The notes under the pieces: generated by a model
What the model was told of the DNA's origin: nothing
Databases searched by the model: none
What the model saw: the letters and a program-made list of their open reading frames with translations, nothing else
Assembly: GCF_030687495.1 (NCBI RefSeq)
Contig: NZ_CP117435.1
Location: 248,001-312,000 of the forward strand
From: Pseudomonas sp. FP453
Lineage (GTDB): Bacteria; Pseudomonadota; Gammaproteobacteria; Pseudomonadales; Pseudomonadaceae
DNA: 64,000 nucleotides
Direction: 5' to 3'
Shown: positions 53,589-63,940 of the stretch, in pieces
Layout of the letters: each line of letters begins with the position of its first letter
Position numbering within the stretch: position 1 is the stretch's first letter
Translations under genes and position numbers: made by a program

Positions 53589-54458
53589 CTAGTGCTGCGC
53601 GGCAAGACACTCGCGCAATGCGTCCTGCCAGTGCGGCTGGCTGACGTGCCACTGCTGTTGCAGGCGACTGCAATCGAGGCGCGAGTTCAGCGGGCGTTGG
53701 GCGGGCGTGGGGTAGGCGCTGGAGGGGATCGCCTCCAGTTCGGCGCAAACCTTGCCCTCGGCGCGCAAATGTTCGCCAATCGCCTGTGCGAAGCCGAACC
53801 ATGAGGTTTCGCCCCCGGCGGTCAGGTGATAGACGCCCCATTCGCCCGCTGCGCCGGCCTGCCAGCGCTCGATCAGGGCACGGGTGCTGTGGGCGATGCT
53901 GCCAGCCCAGGTCGGCGCGCCGATCTGGTCGGCGACGATGCGCATCTGCGGCTTCTCTTGCAGCAGGCGCTGCATGGTCAGCAGGAAGTTCTTGCCGTGG
54001 TTGGAATACACCCAGCTGGTGCGCAGGATCAGGTATTCGCCGCCCACCGCCGCAATCGCCTGCTCGCCGGACAGCTTGCTTTGGCCGTAGACGCTGAGCG
54101 GGTTGGGTGTGTCGGTCTCGGTATAGGGCGCCGCTTTAGTGCCATCGAACACGTAATCGGTGGAGTAGTGGATCAACGGCACGCCCAGGACCTTGGCTTC
54201 TTCGGCGAGGATGCCGGGCGCTATGGCATTGATCGCGAACGCGGCGTCCGGCTCGCTTTCGGCCAGGTCCACGGCGGTGTGGGCGGCGGCGTTGATGATC
54301 AGGCCGGGGCGGTGAGCGCGGACTTGCTGGCGGATGTGCTCGGGGTTGGCCAGGTCAAGCTGGTCGCGGCCGAGCACGATGAGCTCGCCCAAACCCTGGA
54401 GTCGCTGTTGCAGTGCCTGGGAGACTTGGCCGTGTTGGCCGGTGATCAGGATCTTCAT
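53589..54458 (-). CDS. rmlD: dTDP-4-dehydrorhamnose reductase
   Basis: This 289-residue short-chain dehydrogenase makes dTDP-L-rhamnose, the last step of the pathway. The NAD(P)-binding motif is ITGQHGQVSQAL (about 4-15). YSTDYVFDGTKAAPYTETDTPNPLSVYGQSKLSGEQAI contains the catalytic Tyr and Lys (YxxxK, about 128-132). The order rmlB-A-C-D is complete; the ATG overlaps the rmlC stop (ATGA). It supplies L-rhamnose for lipopolysaccharide or other surface glycans. Confidence 0.95.
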   Translation of the reverse strand: MKILITGQHGQVSQALQQRLQGLGELIVLGRDQLDLANPEHIRQQVRAHRPGLIINAAAHTAVDLAESEPDAAFAINAIAPGILAEEAKVLGVPLIHYSTDYVFDGTKAAPYTETDTPNPLSVYGQSKLSGEQAIAAVGGEYLILRTSWVYSNHGKNFLLTMQRLLQEKPQMRIVADQIGAPTWAGSIAHSTRALIERWQAGAAGEWGVYHLTAGGETSWFGFAQAIGEHLRAEGKVCAELEAIPSSAYPTPAQRPLNSRLDCSRLQQQWHVSQPHWQDALRECLAAQH

Positions 54459-55000
54459 GGGAACAGGTCGGCTTCCATCAGCAATTTGCCCGCCTGGTCC
54501 TTGGCCGACAGCTGCGGCGCCTCGCTCAGCTGCCAGTCGATGGCCAGCGTCGGGTCATTCCACAGGATGCTGCGCTCGGCACTTGGCTGGTAATAGTCGG
54601 TGGTCTTGTACAGGAACTCGGCGAAATCGCTGAGCACCACAAACCCATGGGCAAAGCCTTCCGGCACCCACAGTTGGCGGTGGTTCTGCGCCGACAGCCG
54701 CACACTCACCCACTGGCCGAAGTTCGGCGAGCTGCGGCGGATGTCCACGGCCACGTCCAGCACCTCGCCGGCGGTGACGCGCACCAGTTTTCCCTGGGTG
54801 TGTTCGAGTTGATAGTGCAGGCCGCGCAACACGCCTTTTTGCGAGCGCGAGTGGTTGTCCTGCACAAAGTCGCGCTGCAGCCCGGTGGCCTCGGCAAAGG
54901 CGCGGGCATTGAAGCTCTCGTAGAAAAACCCGCGCTCGTCACCGAACACCTTGGGCTCCAGGATCAGCACACCGGGCAGCGCGGTGTCGACCACGTTCAC
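54455..55000 (-). CDS. rmlC: dTDP-4-dehydrorhamnose 3,5-epimerase
   Basis: This 181-residue cupin-like epimerase is the third enzyme of the pathway. The start is the GTG at 55000 (NVVDTALPG), with GGGAGA upstream; it overlaps the rmlA stop (GTGA). A longer frame on the same strand is only an out-of-frame reading of rmlA. The catalytic His is in RGLHYQLEH (about 62), with [12 protein letters not shown] before it. [15 protein letters not shown] and the tyrosine pair KTTDYYQP are conserved. Length is normal. Confidence 0.95.
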   Translation of the reverse strand: MNVVDTALPGVLILEPKVFGDERGFFYESFNARAFAEATGLQRDFVQDNHSRSQKGVLRGLHYQLEHTQGKLVRVTAGEVLDVAVDIRRSSPNFGQWVSVRLSAQNHRQLWVPEGFAHGFVVLSDFAEFLYKTTDYYQPSAERSILWNDPTLAIDWQLSEAPQLSAKDQAGKLLMEADLFP

Positions 55001-55872
55001 GGGGTGTCTCCCGCCAGCGAATAGAGGTACTGGCCGTAACTGGTCTTGCCGAAATACTTGGCGCGCTCCAGCAGATGTTCGCGGTCGATCCAGCCGCTGG
55101 TGTAGGCGATTTCTTCGAGGCACGCGACCTTCAGGCCCTGGCGGCGCTCGATGGTCTGCACGTACTGCGAGGCATCCAGCAGGCTGTCGTGGGTGCCGGT
55201 GTCGAGCCAGGCGAAGCCACGGCCAAAGCGTTCCACCTGCAAGTCGCCGCGACGCAGGTAGGCGTTGTTGACGTCGGTGATTTCCAGTTCGCCCCGGGCC
55301 GAGGGCTTGACCGCCTTGGCGATCTCGATCACGTCGTTGTCGTAGAAATACAGGCCGGTGACCGCATAGCTGGACTTGGGCACCGCCGGTTTTTCCTCGA
55401 TGGACAGGGCGCGGCCTTCGCTGTCGAAGTCGATCACGCCGAAACGCTCCGGGTCTTTGACCCAGTAGCCGAACACCGTGGCGCCTTTGCCGCGGTTGAC
55501 GGCGGCGTGCAACTGCGCGCTGAAGCTTTGCCCGTGGAAAATGTTGTCGCCGAGGATCAGGCACACCGGGTCGCTGCCAATGAACTGCTCGCCAATCAGG
55601 AAGGCTTGCGCCAGGCCGTCCGGCGTCGGTTGCTCGGCGTAGCTGAACGTGACGCCGAACTGGCTGCCGTCGCCCAGCAGGTTGCGGTATTGCGGCAGGT
55701 CGGCCGGGGTGGAAATCACCAGGATCTCCTTGATGCCGGCCAGCATCAGCACCGAGATCGGGTAGTAGATCATCGGCTTGTCATACACCGGCAACAGCTG
55801 TTTGGACACGCCCAGGGTGATGGGGTGCAGACGCGTGCCGGAGCCACCGGCCAGTACGATTCCTTTCATCAT
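54997..55872 (-). CDS. rmlA: Glucose-1-phosphate thymidylyltransferase
   Basis: This 291-residue enzyme makes dTDP-glucose, the first step toward dTDP-L-rhamnose. The signature [34 protein letters not shown] (about 4-37) covers the nucleotide loop. [16 protein letters not shown] and [20 protein letters not shown] follow. The start is the first of two consecutive ATGs, overlapping the rmlB stop (ATGATGA). The enzyme is commonly inhibited by dTDP-rhamnose. Confidence 0.95.
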   Translation of the reverse strand: MMKGIVLAGGSGTRLHPITLGVSKQLLPVYDKPMIYYPISVLMLAGIKEILVISTPADLPQYRNLLGDGSQFGVTFSYAEQPTPDGLAQAFLIGEQFIGSDPVCLILGDNIFHGQSFSAQLHAAVNRGKGATVFGYWVKDPERFGVIDFDSEGRALSIEEKPAVPKSSYAVTGLYFYDNDVIEIAKAVKPSARGELEITDVNNAYLRRGDLQVERFGRGFAWLDTGTHDSLLDASQYVQTIERRQGLKVACLEEIAYTSGWIDREHLLERAKYFGKTSYGQYLYSLAGDTP

Positions 55873-56951
55873 GCGATCAGATCCCTCATGTCGGTGTTGC
55901 CCAATCGTTGACCCTGATAACTGCCGTCTTGGACCCTGCGGCACCAGTCCAGGTTATCCAGGTACCACTGCACGGTTTTGCGTAGACCGGTTGCAAAGGT
56001 TTCCGCTGGCACCCAGCCCAGTTCGCGCTGGATCTTGCTGGCATCGATGGCGTAGCGCTGATCGTGGCCGGGGCGGTCTTTGACGAAGGTGATCAGGTCG
56101 CTGTAACTCGTCACGCCGGGTGGATGCTGCGGCGCCAGTTCTTCCAGCAGCGCGCAGATACTGCGCACCACGTCGATATTCTTTTGCTCGTTGTGCCCGC
56201 CGATGTTGTAGGTCTCGCCCACCACGCCTTGCGTCACCACCTTGAGCAGCGCCCGCGCGTGGTCTTCGACAAATAGCCAGTCGCGCACCTGCAAACCATC
56301 ACCATAGACCGGCAAGGGCTTGCCCGCGAGGGCGTTGAGAATCACCAGCGGGATGAGTTTTTCCGGGAAATGGAACGGCCCGTAGTTGTTGGAACAGTTG
56401 GTCAGCAGCACCGGCAGCCCGTAGGTGCGCTGCCAGGCGCGCACCAGGTGGTCGGACGCCGCCTTGCTCGCGGAGTAGGGTGAGCTGGGGGCGTAGGGCG
56501 TGGTTTCGGTGAAGAGGTCGTCCACGCCGTGCAGGTCGCCGTACACCTCGTCGGTGGAGATGTGGTGGAAGCGGAATGCGTTTTTCGCGGCTGGGTCGAG
56601 GGTCTGCCAATAACCCCGGGCGGCTTCCAGCAGGCTGTAGGTGCCGACGATATTGGTCTGGATAAAATCCGACGGGCCGTCGATGGAGCGGTCCACGTGG
56701 GACTCGGCCGCCAGGTGCATGATCGCCTGCGGTTCGAAGCGCGCGAGCACGGCGCTGACGGTGGCCTGGTCGATGATGTCGGCCTGGACGAACTCGTAGC
56801 GGCTGTTGGACGCGATGGAAGTCAGCGATTCGAGGTTGCCGGCGTAGGTGAGTTTGTCGAGGTTGAGCACTTCATGCTCGGTGTGCTGGATCAGGTGACG
56901 TACCAGAGCAGAACCGATAAAACCGGCGCCACCGGTAATGAGAATGCGCAT
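55869..56951 (-). CDS. rmlB: dTDP-glucose 4,6-dehydratase
   Basis: This 360-residue NAD-dependent dehydratase is the second enzyme of the pathway and the first gene of the operon. The start at 56951 ([14 protein letters not shown]) follows AAGGG seven bases upstream; the frame to 57116 is rejected as it precedes the Rossmann motif. The [14 protein letters not shown] motif is at 7-20. [11 protein letters not shown] (about 83), STDEVYGD (catalytic Thr-Asp-Glu, about 133) and [12 protein letters not shown] (YxxxK, about 165) are all present. The promoter region is shared with the divergent fusion gene at 57103. Confidence 0.95.
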   Translation of the reverse strand: MRILITGGAGFIGSALVRHLIQHTEHEVLNLDKLTYAGNLESLTSIASNSRYEFVQADIIDQATVSAVLARFEPQAIMHLAAESHVDRSIDGPSDFIQTNIVGTYSLLEAARGYWQTLDPAAKNAFRFHHISTDEVYGDLHGVDDLFTETTPYAPSSPYSASKAASDHLVRAWQRTYGLPVLLTNCSNNYGPFHFPEKLIPLVILNALAGKPLPVYGDGLQVRDWLFVEDHARALLKVVTQGVVGETYNIGGHNEQKNIDVVRSICALLEELAPQHPPGVTSYSDLITFVKDRPGHDQRYAIDASKIQRELGWVPAETFATGLRKTVQWYLDNLDWCRRVQDGSYQGQRLGNTDMRDLIA

Positions 56952-57102
56952 GTCGGGGCCCTTTTCCTTTTGACGGACATTTAGCGAATGGAGCATAGCC
57001 TGTGTTGCCGCGCGCGGTAGGGCAGGATGTGTCGGGGGGTTGCACAAGCCCCCTGAACAATGGCGAACTAAGCGCCTGATAAAAATACCGAGGTTGCCCC
57101 CG

Positions 57103-60003
57103 ATGCTGCTCGCCACGTTGATTCACCGCGCCAGTCTACCCTGCCCGCAAGTGGGCCCCGAGCAGGCAGCGCAATTATTGGCGCAGCATTATGGCCTGGC
57201 TGGCACCTTGCAATCATTGGGCAGCCAGCAAGACCTCAATTACAGGGTGGACAGCCCTCGCGGCCGATTTGTTCTGAAAATCTGCCGGGGCGACTACGCC
57301 GCCGTGGAGTTGCAGGCCCAGCACGCCGCGCTCAATAGCCTGCAAGGCGTGCGCGTGCCCAAAGTGGTCAAGGCGCTGAACGGCGATGAACTGCTGACCG
57401 TCACCCTCGACGGGCAAACCCTGCACCTGCGCGTGCTCGACTACATCGACGGCCAGCCGCTGACCCATCGGCCGCACCTGGGGCGCGAGGTGATCGCAGG
57501 CTTTGGCGAGCTGTGCGGGCGCATGAGCCTGGCCCTGGCGGATTTCGCCCATCCGGGCCTGGAGCGCACGTTGCAGTGGGACCCGCGCCATGGGCGGGAG
57601 CTGATCGCGCATTTGCTGGCGACCTTGCCAGAGCTGCCGCACCGCGCCGAGCTGGAACAGGTCGCCGCGCAGGTCGAAGCGCGCATCCGGCCGCTGGCGG
57701 AGCAGTTGCCGTGGCAAGCCGTGCACATGGATATCACCGATGACAATGTGGTCTGGCAGCGTGATGCCGCGCGGCAGTGGCAGGTCGAGGGCGTGATTGA
57801 TTTCGGCGACCTGGTGCACACCTGGCGCATTGCCGACCTGTCGGTGACCTGCGCGGCGTTGCTGCACCACGCCGAGGGCGATCCCTTTGCGATCTTGCCG
57901 GCGATCCAGGCGTGCCACGCGGTGACGCCGTTGCAGCGCGCCGAGCTACAGGCGCTGTGGCCGCTGATCGTCGCGCGTGCGGCGGTGCTGGTGTTGAGCA
58001 GCGAGCAACAGCAATGCCTGGACCCGGATAACGCTTACCTGCTGAAAAACGCCGAGCACGAGTGGGAAATCTTCCACGTGGCCACGTCGGTGCCGTTCGA
58101 GTTGATGGAAGCGGCGATTCTGCGCAGCGTCGGCGAAGACCTGCCGGCGGTGGCCAGCGAGGATTTTGCGTCGTTGTTGCCGGGGCTGGTGGGGCGCGAA
58201 TTTGCCCTGATCGATCTGGGCGTACTCAGCCCGCATTTCGAGGCGGGCAACTGGGAGCACGCGGGGATTGACCGCCGCTTGCTGGATGAAGCGGCGGCGG
58301 TGCATGGGCTGGCCGCCAGCCGTTATGGCCAGTACCGGCTGTCGCAGACCTGCCCGGACAGTGCCGTTGAACCGGCGACGTTCCCGCTGCATGTCGAGCT
58401 GCATTTGCCCCACGGCACGCTGTTGGAAGTGCCCTTCGCCGGGACGTTGCAGCACGGCGCGGACGGCCTGGTCAGCGTGCAGGGCGTCGAATTGAGCCTG
58501 CGTTTGTGGGGCGTGAACACCGTATTGAACGCTGGCGCGCTGTTGGTCGAGGGCCAAGTGTTGGGTGAAGTACACGCGCCGTTGACCGTGCAACTGTGCC
58601 GCGCCGAGCTGGAACCGCCGCTGTTCTGCACGCCGTCGCGGGCGTTGGCGTGGCAAGCCTTGTGTCCATCGCCCGCGACGCTGCTGGGGTTGGCCTGCGA
58701 CGCCGAACCCGAGCTGGACCCCGAGGCCCTGCTGGCCCGGCGCGACGCCAGCTTCGCGCGCTCGCAAAAACACTATTACGTCGACCCGCCGCGCATCGAA
58801 CGCGGCTGGCGCAACCATTTGATCGATATGCAGGGCCGCTCCTACCTGGACATGCTCAACAACGTCGCGGTGCTCGGCCATGGTCACCCGCGCATGGCGG
58901 CGGTGGCGGCGCGGCAGTGGTCGCTGCTCAATACCAACTCGCGTTTCCACTACGCGGCGATTGCGGAATTTTCCGAGCGCTTGCTGGCGCTGGCGCCCGA
59001 AGGCATGGACCGGGTGTTCCTGGTCAACAGCGGCACTGAAGCCAATGACCTGGCGATTCGCCTGGCCTGGGCCTACAGCGGCGGGCGCGACATGCTCAGC
59101 GTGCTGGAGGCGTATCACGGCTGGTCGGTGGCGGCGGATGCGGTGTCCACCTCGATTGCCGACAACCCCCAGGCGCTGAGCAGTCGCCCGGATTGGGTGC
59201 ATCCGGTGACCGCGCCGAATACCTATCGCGGCGAGTTCCGTGGGCCGGACAGTGCGCCGGATTACGTACGAAGCGTGGAACACAACCTGGCGAAAATCGC
59301 CGCGAGTAAACGCCAACTGGCCGGCTTTATCTGCGAGCCGGTGTACGGCAACGCCGGGGGCATCTCGTTGCCGCCGGGCTATTTGCAGCAGGTGTACGGG
59401 CTGGTGCGCGCCAGGGGCGGCGTGTGCATCGCCGACGAGGTGCAGGTCGGTTACGGGCGCATGGGCCACTTTTTCTGGGGCTTTGAAGAACAGGGCGTGG
59501 TGCCGGACATCATCACCATGGCCAAGGGCATGGGCAACGGCCAGCCGCTGGGCGCGGTGATTACCCGGCGCGACATCGCCGAGGCGCTGGAGGCCGAGGG
59601 GTATTTCTTCTCGTCGTCGGGGGGCAGCCCGGTCAGTTGCCGGATCGGCATGGCGGTGCTGGACGTGATGGCCGAAGAAAAACTGTGGGAAAACGCCCAG
59701 GTGGTTGGCGGGCATTTCAAGGCGCGGTTGGCAGAACTGATCGACCTGCATCCATTGGTCGGCGCGGTTCACGGTTCCGGCTTCTATCTGGGCCTGGAGT
59801 TGGTCCGCGACCGGCAGACGCTGGAGCCCGCGACCGAAGAAACCGCGCTGTTGTGTGATCGCCTGCGCGAGCTGGGCATTTTCATGCAGCCGACGGGGGA
59901 TTATCTGAACATCCTCAAGATCAAGCCGCCGATGGTCACGTCCCGGCGCAGTGTGGATTTCTTCGTGGACATGCTGTCGAAGGTGCTTGGCGAGCAATTG
60001 TAG
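57103..60003 (+). CDS. Aminoglycoside-phosphotransferase-like kinase fused to a class III aminotransferase
   Basis: This is a 966-residue multidomain PLP enzyme. The start at 57103 ([11 protein letters not shown]) has GAGG nine bases upstream. The N-terminal ~330 residues are an APH/choline-kinase-like fold with the catalytic loop [13 protein letters not shown] (about 207-219) and GVIDFGD. A middle region (~340-560) looks like a degenerate M23-peptidase-type barrel ([33 protein letters not shown]) without recognisable zinc ligands. The C-terminal ~420 residues are a class III aminotransferase ([39 protein letters not shown] Lys808 in [12 protein letters not shown]). Relatives act as kinase-plus-phospholyase on hydroxylysine or ethanolamine phosphate; the substrate here is unknown. 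aguA follows after 122 bp. Confidence 0.88.
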   Translation: MLLATLIHRASLPCPQVGPEQAAQLLAQHYGLAGTLQSLGSQQDLNYRVDSPRGRFVLKICRGDYAAVELQAQHAALNSLQGVRVPKVVKALNGDELLTVTLDGQTLHLRVLDYIDGQPLTHRPHLGREVIAGFGELCGRMSLALADFAHPGLERTLQWDPRHGRELIAHLLATLPELPHRAELEQVAAQVEARIRPLAEQLPWQAVHMDITDDNVVWQRDAARQWQVEGVIDFGDLVHTWRIADLSVTCAALLHHAEGDPFAILPAIQACHAVTPLQRAELQALWPLIVARAAVLVLSSEQQQCLDPDNAYLLKNAEHEWEIFHVATSVPFELMEAAILRSVGEDLPAVASEDFASLLPGLVGREFALIDLGVLSPHFEAGNWEHAGIDRRLLDEAAAVHGLAASRYGQYRLSQTCPDSAVEPATFPLHVELHLPHGTLLEVPFAGTLQHGADGLVSVQGVELSLRLWGVNTVLNAGALLVEGQVLGEVHAPLTVQLCRAELEPPLFCTPSRALAWQALCPSPATLLGLACDAEPELDPEALLARRDASFARSQKHYYVDPPRIERGWRNHLIDMQGRSYLDMLNNVAVLGHGHPRMAAVAARQWSLLNTNSRFHYAAIAEFSERLLALAPEGMDRVFLVNSGTEANDLAIRLAWAYSGGRDMLSVLEAYHGWSVAADAVSTSIADNPQALSSRPDWVHPVTAPNTYRGEFRGPDSAPDYVRSVEHNLAKIAASKRQLAGFICEPVYGNAGGISLPPGYLQQVYGLVRARGGVCIADEVQVGYGRMGHFFWGFEEQGVVPDIITMAKGMGNGQPLGAVITRRDIAEALEAEGYFFSSSGGSPVSCRIGMAVLDVMAEEKLWENAQVVGGHFKARLAELIDLHPLVGAVHGSGFYLGLELVRDRQTLEPATEETALLCDRLRELGIFMQPTGDYLNILKIKPPMVTSRRSVDFFVDMLSKVLGEQL

Positions 60004-60125
60004 TTAATCGATTCTTATCGGCTATTTAATGTCATATTTATCGCCGATGATCCTTGAGCGCTTTTAAAGCCGATTTTTATCCGTTATAAAGTCGGCCTTT
60101 ACCCCCATTCGGAGTCTTGATCGCC

Positions 60126-61232
60126 ATGACCACCCTGCACAGCACACCCCGCGCCGATGGCTTCCATATGCCTGCCGAATGGGCGCCACAGACCCAGGCC
60201 TGGATGATCTGGCCCGAGCGCCCGGACAACTGGCGCCTGGGCGGCAAGCCGGCGCAGGCAGCGCATGTGGCGGTGGCCAAGGCCATTGCGCGTTTCGAAC
60301 CGGTGACCGTGGCGGTGTCTGCGGGCCAGTACGAAAATGCGCGTGCGCGCCTGGATGGGCCGAATATCCGCGTGGTGGAAATGTCCAGCGACGACGCCTG
60401 GGTGCGCGACACCGGGCCGACCTTCGTGATCAATGGCAGCGGCGAAGTGCGCGGCGTGAACTGGGATTTCAACGCCTGGGGCGGGTTTGACGGCGGCCTG
60501 TACGCGCCGTGGAACCGCGACTCGCAGGTGGGTGGCAAGATCCTCGAAATCGAACGCGCGCCGCGCTACCGCACCGAAGGCTTCGTGCTGGAAGGCGGCT
60601 CGATCCACGTTGACGGCGAAGGCACGCTGATCACCACCGAAGAGTGCCTGCTCAACCGCAATCGCAACCCGCACCTGGACCGCGCGGCGATCGAGGCGGT
60701 GCTCAGCGCCAACCTGGCTGTGGATAAGATCATCTGGCTGCCGGACGGCCTGTTCAACGACGAAACCGACGGCCATGTGGATAACTTCTGCTGCTACGTG
60801 CGCCCCGGCGAAGTGCTGCTGGCCTGGACCGACGACGTGCAAGACCCGAACTACGCGCGCTGCCACGCCGCCATGGACGTGCTGCACAGCAGCACCGACG
60901 CCCAGGGCCGCGCGTTCACCGTGCATAAAATGCCGATCCCGGGGCCGCTGTACGCCACCGAGGAAGAATGCGCCGGTGTCGACCCGGTGGACGGTTCGCA
61001 GGAGCGTAATCCGACCGTACGTTTGGCCGGTTCCTACGTGAACTTCCTGATCGTCAACGGCGGCATCATCGCGCCGAGCTTCGATGACCCGATGGACGGC
61101 CCGGCGAAGAAGATCCTCCAGGATCTGTTCCCGCAGCACGAAGTGGTGATGGTGCCGGGCCGCGAACTGTTACTGGGCGGCGGCAATATCCATTGCCTGA
61201 CCCAACAACAGCCGGCCCCGCAGAAAAAGTGA
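60126..61232 (+). CDS. aguA: Agmatine deiminase
   Basis: This 368-residue enzyme converts agmatine to N-carbamoylputrescine. The start at 60126 (MTTLHSTPR) has GGAG ten bases upstream; a TTG 9 bp earlier is also in frame. The catalytic residues of the guanidine-modifying fold are present: Asp in [11 protein letters not shown] (about 88-98), the His in [13 protein letters not shown], and the nucleophile Cys357 in [13 protein letters not shown]. No aguB (N-carbamoylputrescine amidase) gene is adjacent, whereas the two usually lie together in P. aeruginosa. The fusion protein gene upstream might be linked to polyamine breakdown. Confidence 0.95.
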   Translation: MTTLHSTPRADGFHMPAEWAPQTQAWMIWPERPDNWRLGGKPAQAAHVAVAKAIARFEPVTVAVSAGQYENARARLDGPNIRVVEMSSDDAWVRDTGPTFVINGSGEVRGVNWDFNAWGGFDGGLYAPWNRDSQVGGKILEIERAPRYRTEGFVLEGGSIHVDGEGTLITTEECLLNRNRNPHLDRAAIEAVLSANLAVDKIIWLPDGLFNDETDGHVDNFCCYVRPGEVLLAWTDDVQDPNYARCHAAMDVLHSSTDAQGRAFTVHKMPIPGPLYATEEECAGVDPVDGSQERNPTVRLAGSYVNFLIVNGGIIAPSFDDPMDGPAKKILQDLFPQHEVVMVPGRELLLGGGNIHCLTQQQPAPQKK

Positions 61233-61292
61233 GTGCAGTTGTAACAGCAGCATGAGGGTGACCGGGCACTGAGCAATTCCGGTACTCATGGC

Positions 61293-61327
61293 AAGCCCGC
61301 GGCCCAGCAAGGTCGCGGGCTTTTTTG
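61293..61327 (+). terminator. Terminator after aguA
   Basis: AAGCCCGCGGCC, six bases and GGTCGCGGGCTT pair with one G-T pair, followed by TTTTTTGTGG. It is a strong intrinsic terminator 60 bp past the aguA stop. Confidence 0.9.
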
Positions 61328-61466
61328 TGGGTAAATGCCTACAAAAACTGGGGGTTGGCATAGCTCTTGTATCGCTGTTGCGACAGTGATCGAGGTTTAT
61401 GACTCAGCAGTTCTGTCATAAACCTTGAGTAAGTTAGCCGCTCAAGCAGTAGGAGAGAGCGCTGAA

Positions 61467-61679
61467 ATGAGTCCTCAAATCAACCTGATGTACACGCGCA
61501 CGTTTCACCCGATGCGGGTCAACGGCGACGCGATCCAAGCACTGGGGCTCTGGTTGAAGGAAAACGGCTCACGGAAGAGCAGGCTGCCTGATTTGCGCAG
61601 CGTGTTGAGCGAGCGGTATCCGGTGGGTTTGTTTAGTGAGGATGAAGTGCACGTGTTGTGCGATTTGCTGCAGAACTAA
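61467..61679 (+). CDS. Hypothetical 70-residue protein
   Basis: I do not recognise this. The ATG at 61467 (MSPQINLMYTRTFHPMR) has GGAGAGAG upstream; an in-frame TTG at 61425 gives a 14-residue extension. The sequence is soluble and probably helical in the second half (SRKSRLPDLRSVLSERYPVG, then FSEDEVHVLCDLLQN). It lies alone after the aguA terminator and before a REP, so it has its own promoter. Codon use is ordinary for the genome. Confidence 0.6.
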   Translation: MSPQINLMYTRTFHPMRVNGDAIQALGLWLKENGSRKSRLPDLRSVLSERYPVGLFSEDEVHVLCDLLQN

Positions 61680-61700
61680 AGAACACTGCAATCCAGAAAT

Positions 61701-61786
61701 GTGGGAGCTGGCTTGCCTGCGATAGCGGTGTGTCAGCCCCACATCAGGTGCTGACCCACCGCTATCGCAGGCAAGCCAGCTCCCAC
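61701..61786. repeat. Bipartite REP element
   Basis: GTGGGAGCTGGCTTGCCTGC and GGCAAGCCAGCTCCCAC face each other with GATAGCGGTGTG and CACCGCTATC inside. It lies just before the TonB-receptor stop. Confidence 0.9.
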
Positions 61787-61805
61787 ATTGGTTCTGTGTT
61801 TGGGT

Positions 61806-63875
61806 TTAGAAGCTGTAGGTGCCGGTTACGACGAGGCTACGCGGCTCGCCTGGCTGAATCTGCGCCACGCTGGTCGCCGACGCGTAGTAGTTCTTGTCGG
61901 CGATATTGTTCAGTGCCGCGCGCACATCCCATTCCTTCTGACGGAACCCGGCCAACGCATCCCAACGGCCGTAGCCCGGCAGCACCACGGTGTTGAGGCT
62001 GTCGGCGTAACGGTCGCCCACCAGGGTCAAGCCGGTTTCCGCGTACCAGCCCATCTCTGGTTTCCAGGTGATGAACAGGCTGCCATTGCGCTTGGCCACG
62101 TCGTTGACGCGCTTGCCTTCAAAGCCGTTGTTGTCCTTCACCACCGTGGCGTCCTGCAGGCCAATCCCCCCGCGTACATACCAGTTGCCGACGATCTTGC
62201 CGGTGGCGGTCAACTCGACGCCGCGTGAGCGTTGCAGGCCGCTGAGCAGCGTAATGGTGCGGTCCAGTGGGTCGGCGGTGCGGCGGTTGTAGAGTTCCAG
62301 TTCGTACACGGCCAGGGTGGTGCTCAGGCGGTCGTCGAGCCAGTCGCTTTTGACGCCGATTTCCTTTTGCTTGGTCAGCTCGGGGCTCAAGTCGTTGGCG
62401 CCGCTGGTGGCGCTCGGGGTGATGCCGATCAGGCCGCCGCCCGCTGGGGAGAACGTCTTGCTCCACGAGGCGTAGAACGAGTGGTTTTCCAGGGGCGTCC
62501 ACACCAGGCCGATGCGTGGGCTGGCGTTATGGCTGTCGACGTTTTGCTGGAGGTTGTTGATTTTGTTCTTGGTGTCGACTTCAAAGCGGTCGTAGCGCAA
62601 GCCGGCGAGGACTTGCCATTGATCGTTCAGGCGCAGTTGGTCCTGCACGTAGACGGCACGGCTTTCGACTTCGGTGTGGTTGTTGCTCGATAGGCTCATG
62701 CGCCCGGTGTGGCTCAAGTGGCGATTGGGCTGGTTGAGGTCGAGGCGCGGCACGCTCGTGCCGCCGTTGTAGAGCTTCGGATCGCGGCGTTGGCTGCCCA
62801 TTTCGACGCCGGTGAGCAGGCGATGCTCCAGGCCGAAGGTGCTGAAGCTGCCTTCCAGTTCGACGTTGTTGGTGATGTTGAAGGTGCGCAGGTCCTGCTG
62901 CCAGCGCTGGCGCGTGACGCTGTTGGTCGCGGGCACGTAAGCGACTTGATACGTGTTGTCGAAATCGCTGTCGAGTTTGAACAGACCGAGCGTCTGGCGC
63001 AGTTGCCAGTTGTCGTTGAGCTCATAGGCGAGCTTGGAGCGCAGCGACTGGGACTTGTCGTCGATGTAGTCGCGGCTGTCGCCGTAGGTGGTGCTGCGGC
63101 TCACATCGGCCGGGCGACCGTTGACGCCGGGGATGCCGCGATCGGGCGTGCGGTTGTAGCGGCTGTATTCGTATTGCACCAGCCAGTTCAGGTCGGGCGT
63201 GAGCTGCCAGCTCATGGACGGTGCGAACAGTTGGCGGTTGCCGCTGACGCCATGACGGAAGCTGTTGTTGTCCTGGTTGCCCATGTTCAGGCGCAGGCTG
63301 ATGGTGTCGCTGGGGTCAGTGCTCAAGTCGGCGTACAGGCTGCGCAAATCATTGCTGCCGCCCTGGGCTTCGATGCTGGATTTATGCCCGGCGGTGGGCA
63401 GTTTGCTCACGCGGTTGACGATCCCTCCCTGACCGCCTCGCCCGTAGAGTACTGCGGCTGGGCCCTTGAGCACTTCGATGCGCTCGATGTTATGCAGGTC
63501 TCGGACGTATTGGCTGTCGTCGCGGATGCCGTCGAGGTAGAAGTCGTTGCTCGCGTCGAAACCGCGAATGCGCAGGCTGTCGAAGCGCGTATCGGCGCCG
63601 CTGCTGACGTTGGGAATGCCGCTCAACGCCTGGCCCAGGTCATTGGTGCCGTAGGACCGCAGGCTTTCCGTCTTCACCGAGTCGATGGCCTGGGGCACAT
63701 AACGCACCGGGGTGGCTGTGCGCGTGGCGGTGCTGGTTTCCTTGATGCGTGGGTCGTCTTCGTCAGCTTCGGCGCTGATCGACGTAGTGGGCAAGGTGGT
63801 GGCAGCACAGGCAAAACCAGCAGACAGCAGAACGGAGAGCCCAAGTGTGATGGGCGTCAGGCGTGGGGCAGGCAT
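61806..63875 (-). CDS. TonB-dependent catecholate-type siderophore receptor
   Basis: This 689-residue outer-membrane receptor imports an iron-siderophore complex with energy from TonB. The start at 63875 (MPAPRLTPITLGLSVLLSAGFACAA) begins a signal peptide; the longer frame to 63935 is rejected. The plug domain (about 45-170) has VRYVPQAIDSVK, LSGIPNVSSGADTRFDSLRIRGFD and IERIEVLKGPAAVLYGRGGQGG, the Fiu/PiuA pattern. The 22-strand barrel ends in F (VVTGTYSF). No ECF sigma/anti-sigma pair is adjacent and the N-terminal signalling extension is absent, so this receptor is a plain transporter. Likely Fur-repressed (see 63914-63940). The ligand cannot be named. Confidence 0.92.
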   Translation of the reverse strand: MPAPRLTPITLGLSVLLSAGFACAATTLPTTSISAEADEDDPRIKETSTATRTATPVRYVPQAIDSVKTESLRSYGTNDLGQALSGIPNVSSGADTRFDSLRIRGFDASNDFYLDGIRDDSQYVRDLHNIERIEVLKGPAAVLYGRGGQGGIVNRVSKLPTAGHKSSIEAQGGSNDLRSLYADLSTDPSDTISLRLNMGNQDNNSFRHGVSGNRQLFAPSMSWQLTPDLNWLVQYEYSRYNRTPDRGIPGVNGRPADVSRSTTYGDSRDYIDDKSQSLRSKLAYELNDNWQLRQTLGLFKLDSDFDNTYQVAYVPATNSVTRQRWQQDLRTFNITNNVELEGSFSTFGLEHRLLTGVEMGSQRRDPKLYNGGTSVPRLDLNQPNRHLSHTGRMSLSSNNHTEVESRAVYVQDQLRLNDQWQVLAGLRYDRFEVDTKNKINNLQQNVDSHNASPRIGLVWTPLENHSFYASWSKTFSPAGGGLIGITPSATSGANDLSPELTKQKEIGVKSDWLDDRLSTTLAVYELELYNRRTADPLDRTITLLSGLQRSRGVELTATGKIVGNWYVRGGIGLQDATVVKDNNGFEGKRVNDVAKRNGSLFITWKPEMGWYAETGLTLVGDRYADSLNTVVLPGYGRWDALAGFRQKEWDVRAALNNIADKNYYASATSVAQIQPGEPRSLVVTGTYSF

Positions 63876-63913
63876 GGGGAAATGTATCCGAATTGTTTGG
63901 GAGGAGAATTGCG

Positions 63914-63940
63914 CGTTAATGGTAATGCTTTGCATTAACG
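63914..63940. promoter_or_regulatory. Fur-like box upstream of the TonB receptor
   Basis: CGTTAATG, eleven bases and CATTAACG form an 8-bp-arm dyad, and the 19 bases from 63915 match the Fur consensus GATAATGATAATCATTATC at 13 of 19 positions. It lies 40-65 bp upstream of the receptor start. Match strength is moderate. Confidence 0.5.

Noticed and set aside
55001..55564. Extension of the rmlC reading frame to 369 residues
   Set aside because: The extra 188 codons are an out-of-frame reading of rmlA; the GTG at 55000 with a GGGAGA site starts a normal-length RmlC.
57946..59997. 683-residue minus-strand open frame opposite the kinase/aminotransferase fusion
   Set aside because: It has Arg/His/Gln-rich shadow composition, whereas the plus strand holds all PLP and kinase motifs.
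3604..61786. Evenly dispersed GTGGGAGC repeats as a possible CRISPR array or integron
   Set aside because: The copies are single bipartite palindromes in separate intergenic gaps, with no regular spacers, cas genes, integrase or attC sites. They are REP elements.
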